A DNA stretch of 7,630 nt, from contig CADBUK010000021.1 in assembly GCA_902797915.1 (NCBI GenBank), positions 1 through 7,630 of the forward strand, given 5' to 3'. Each line of letters starts with the position of its first letter. The stretch's first letter is position 1. Below the pieces are notes generated by a model, which saw only the letters and a program-made list of their open reading frames with translations, searched no databases and was not told the DNA's origin. Made by a program: the position numbers and the translations under genes. This DNA comes from Oscillospiraceae bacterium (lineage in GTDB: Bacteria > Bacillota > Clostridia > Oscillospirales > Acutalibacteraceae). Below are positions 6,024 through 7,630 of the stretch, one piece after another.

Positions 6024-6649
6024 TAAGACTCCCCACCTTCTTCTTCGTCGAATTCGGGAGAAGCCCCGTTATTTTCCGCATTATCCTCAAACAGAGTAGT
6101 CTGACCGTTATCCTTAGCGATTTTTTCAACGTCATCCGTTTTCGGCAAATCGGGCAAATCGTCAAGGCTGTTAAGAGAAAAGCACCTTAAAAACCTGTCC
6201 GTAGTGCCGTAAACAAGCGGTCTGCCAGGTAAATCAAGCCTTCCCTTTTCTTCAATAAGACCCTTCTGAACAAGATTTGCAATTGAGCCTGAGCAGTCAA
6301 CGCCTCTGATTTGCTCAATAAAACTCTTGGTAACGGTTTTATTGTAGGCAACAATAGCCAGAACCTCAAACGCCGCCTGTGAAAGCGGAGTATTCTTCTT
6401 TATTTCAAGCAGCTTGCGCACGTCGTCCGCATATTCCTCGCGAGTGCAGAACTGATATTTGCCGTCAATTCTGATTAACCGCAGGCCGCTGTTTCTTTCA
6501 TCGTAATTATCGGCAAGAGCGCCGAGCATTTTTGTTATATTTTCAACATCAAGCTCCAAAACCTCGGCAAGCTTTGCCGCCTCAACGGGCTCACCTGACG
6601 CAAACAGCATTGCTTCAAGTTTTGCTATAACATTATTTTCATTCTTCAA
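6023..6649 (-). CDS. scpB: Segregation and condensation protein B
   Basis: Winged-helix (kite) subunit that binds ScpA and, with SMC, forms the bacterial condensin needed for chromosome segregation. 208 residues, close to the usual 190-200. Tandem winged-helix domains cover about 5-75 and 88-160. Diagnostic stretches are EAMLFASGEPV at 12-22, LSQAAFEVLAIVAYN at 89-103, and GRLDLPGRPLVYGTTDRFL at 136-154. The acidic tail after about 170 is variable in the family. The start is TTG 6649: AGAGGTGA (6656-6663) is 6 nt upstream, and the next in-frame ATG is residue 14, inside the first helix. The gene overlaps the end of scpA by 11 nt and its stop overlaps the next start, a fully coupled arrangement. 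Confidence 0.95.
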   Translation of the reverse strand: MKNENNVIAKLEAMLFASGEPVEAAKLAEVLELDVENITKMLGALADNYDERNSGLRLIRIDGKYQFCTREEYADDVRKLLEIKKNTPLSQAAFEVLAIVAYNKTVTKSFIEQIRGVDCSGSIANLVQKGLIEEKGRLDLPGRPLVYGTTDRFLRCFSLNSLDDLPDLPKTDDVEKIAKDNGQTTLFEDNAENNGASPEFDEEEGGES

Positions 6650-7361
6650 CGCCGTTCACCTCTTCTAACAATTTTACATCGGGGTTATCAATTGAGCCGT
6701 CAATTGAAATCTTTTTGGTTTTTGCAAGCTCAAGCACCGCAAGGAAGGTTGCAACCAAATCGCTTTTTGACTGAGCGTCTGAAAACAAATCAAGAAATTT
6801 TGTTTTCTTTTTAGTGCTGAGCTTACGCATTACGGTTGTAATCTTACTTGCAACGTTAACGAATTTGCGCGCCACAATCGCCTTAAAGGAATCAAGCGGA
6901 GGCGGCAGCTTTCTCTGCGCCTTTCCGGCGGCTGCGATATAAGCGTTCAAAAGCTCCTCGCCCTCATGAAAGCGCTCATAATCGTAGTTGATATACCCGG
7001 GCTGAGGGTCACGCACAAATCGGTTAAAGCCGTCCGTCTGCTTGCTGAGCTTTTCCGCCATTTCCTTACAAGCCTGATATTCAATAAGCTCGCCCGTAAG
7101 CTCTTTTTTAAGTTTTTCTGCCTCCTCGTGCCTTGGCAGGAGTGAAACAGTTTTAATGTAAATCAGCCTTGCAGCCATTTCAAGAAAATCGCCAGCTACC
7201 TCAAAGTCGGCGTCTTCCATCTGGCGCACATAATCAAGGTACTGATTAACAAGCTCAACAATAGGAATATCGTTAATATTCAGTTTATGTTTACTTATAA
7301 GGTGCAGCAACAGGTCCATCGGACCTTCAAACACCTCTAACTTATAATTAATCTGTTCCAT
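6639..7361 (-). CDS. scpA: Segregation and condensation protein A (kleisin)
   Basis: Kleisin subunit that bridges the SMC dimer and carries the ScpB dimer. 240 residues, the normal length. The N-terminal SMC-binding helical region shows YKLEVFEGPMDLLLHLI at 6-22 and NINDIPI at 28-34, followed by DFLEMAARLIYIKTVSLLP at 58-76. The middle, about 80-155, is the variable ScpB-binding segment. The C-terminal winged helix is about 165-240, with TFLAVLELAK at 205-214 typical of the family. Start ATG 7361 lies 6 nt after the stop of the M50 protease gene, with only a weak AAGG upstream, so coupling to the upstream gene is likely. Confidence 0.95.
   Translation of the reverse strand: MEQINYKLEVFEGPMDLLLHLISKHKLNINDIPIVELVNQYLDYVRQMEDADFEVAGDFLEMAARLIYIKTVSLLPRHEEAEKLKKELTGELIEYQACKEMAEKLSKQTDGFNRFVRDPQPGYINYDYERFHEGEELLNAYIAAAGKAQRKLPPPLDSFKAIVARKFVNVASKITTVMRKLSTKKKTKFLDLFSDAQSKSDLVATFLAVLELAKTKKISIDGSIDNPDVKLLEEVNGVEE
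6656..6663 (-). promoter_or_regulatory. Ribosome binding site that fixes the TTG start of scpB
   Basis: AGAGGTGA on the minus strand inside the end of scpA, 6 nt before TTG 6649. No ATG lies in a better position. Confidence 0.75.
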
Positions 7362-7367
7362 AAAACC

Positions 7368-7630
7368 TTATAAACCGAAAATCAAATTTGGAATAAACAG
7401 CACTGCAGTCATCAATAGATTTGTTAATGCGTTTATCGGCTTTGACAAGAAACCGAAGAACAGCAGCGCCATAAGCGCAAGCATTATATAACGCTCGTAT
7501 TGATAATATAAATCATAAGCCTTGCCCTTTAACACAACGCCGAGAATACGCGAGCCGTCAAGCGGCGGTATGGGCAAAAGGTTGAAAACGGCAAGCATTG
7601 AGTTAATCTGCGCCGCAAACAAGAAAAACA
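7368..7630 (-). CDS. M50 site-2 protease family membrane metalloprotease, C-terminal part (5' end outside window)
   Basis: The last 86 or so residues of a gene that continues past the right edge; the frame is open to base 7630. NLLPIPPLDGSRIL is the C-terminal metal-binding motif of the family (N-P-x-P-P-L-D-G type), where the aspartate is the third zinc ligand; the HExxH motif would lie outside the window. Two hydrophobic segments follow, IMLALMALLFFGFL and ALTNLLMTAVLFIP, ending near the C-terminus. A TTG at 7622 is internal leucine, not a start. Small M50 proteins of this kind commonly sit just upstream of scpA in Clostridia. Substrate unknown; the spore protease SpoIVFB is a distant relative. 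Confidence 0.88.
   Translation of the reverse strand, partial: FFLFAAQINSMLAVFNLLPIPPLDGSRILGVVLKGKAYDLYYQYERYIMLALMALLFFGFLSKPINALTNLLMTAVLFIPNLIFGL

Noticed and set aside
1..7630. CRISPR arrays, tRNA/rRNA genes, insertion sequences, phage genes, riboswitches
   Set aside because: No regularly spaced repeats, no cloverleaf or conserved rRNA stretches, no transposase or integrase frames, and no known riboswitch core in the only sizeable gap (2811-2942).

Overview
The window is one strand of a low-to-mid GC Gram-positive genome. Every gene is read on the minus strand, so the order of transcription is from high to low coordinates. The scpA-scpB / DUF2953 / ytfJ / D-Ala-D-Ala carboxypeptidase / rluB order, the spore-associated YtfJ protein and the strong AGGAGG-type ribosome binding sites point to an endospore-forming (or formerly spore-forming) Bacillota, most likely class Clostridia and perhaps Oscillospiraceae. 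The family-level placement is inference only.

Right block (7630 down to 2943): a tightly packed operon. It begins with the 3' end of an M50 (site-2 protease family) membrane metalloprotease. Next come scpA and scpB (condensin accessory subunits, overlapping by 11 nt), a DUF2953 membrane protein (YtfI-like), the spore protein YtfJ/GerW, a secreted D-alanyl-D-alanine carboxypeptidase (DacB-like) and the 23S rRNA pseudouridine synthase RluB. Most junctions are a few bases or an overlap. The exceptions are a 34-nt gap before ytfJ and a gap before dac that holds a 12-bp hairpin covering the dac ribosome binding site. The block ends in an intrinsic-terminator-like hairpin (2921-2944) at the rluB stop codon. 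The theme is chromosome segregation, spore envelope and spore peptidoglycan, with rRNA modification as a passenger.

Intergenic region (2811-2942): about 130 nt, AT-rich and the longest gene-free stretch. It holds the rluB terminator, a sigma-A-type promoter candidate (TTGTAA-17-TAAAAT), a 17-bp palindrome over the -10 box, and a near-perfect Shine-Dalgarno. No stretch over 300 nt lacks a gene.

Left block (2810 to the left edge): a three-gene biotin-dependent carboxyl-transfer cassette. It contains an acyl-CoA carboxyltransferase-like protein (12S/MmdA/PccB family), a small biotin carrier protein (EAMKMEN motif), and a pyruvate/oxaloacetate carboxyltransferase (oxaloacetate decarboxylase alpha / transcarboxylase 5S family) that runs off the window. 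These are the three parts of a methylmalonyl-CoA:pyruvate transcarboxylase-like enzyme, or of a decarboxylase complex whose membrane subunits lie elsewhere. The 12S-like subunit is short and has altered residues at both places where the family forms its oxyanion holes. This is the most unusual protein in the window. The rest is well-known conserved core gene content.
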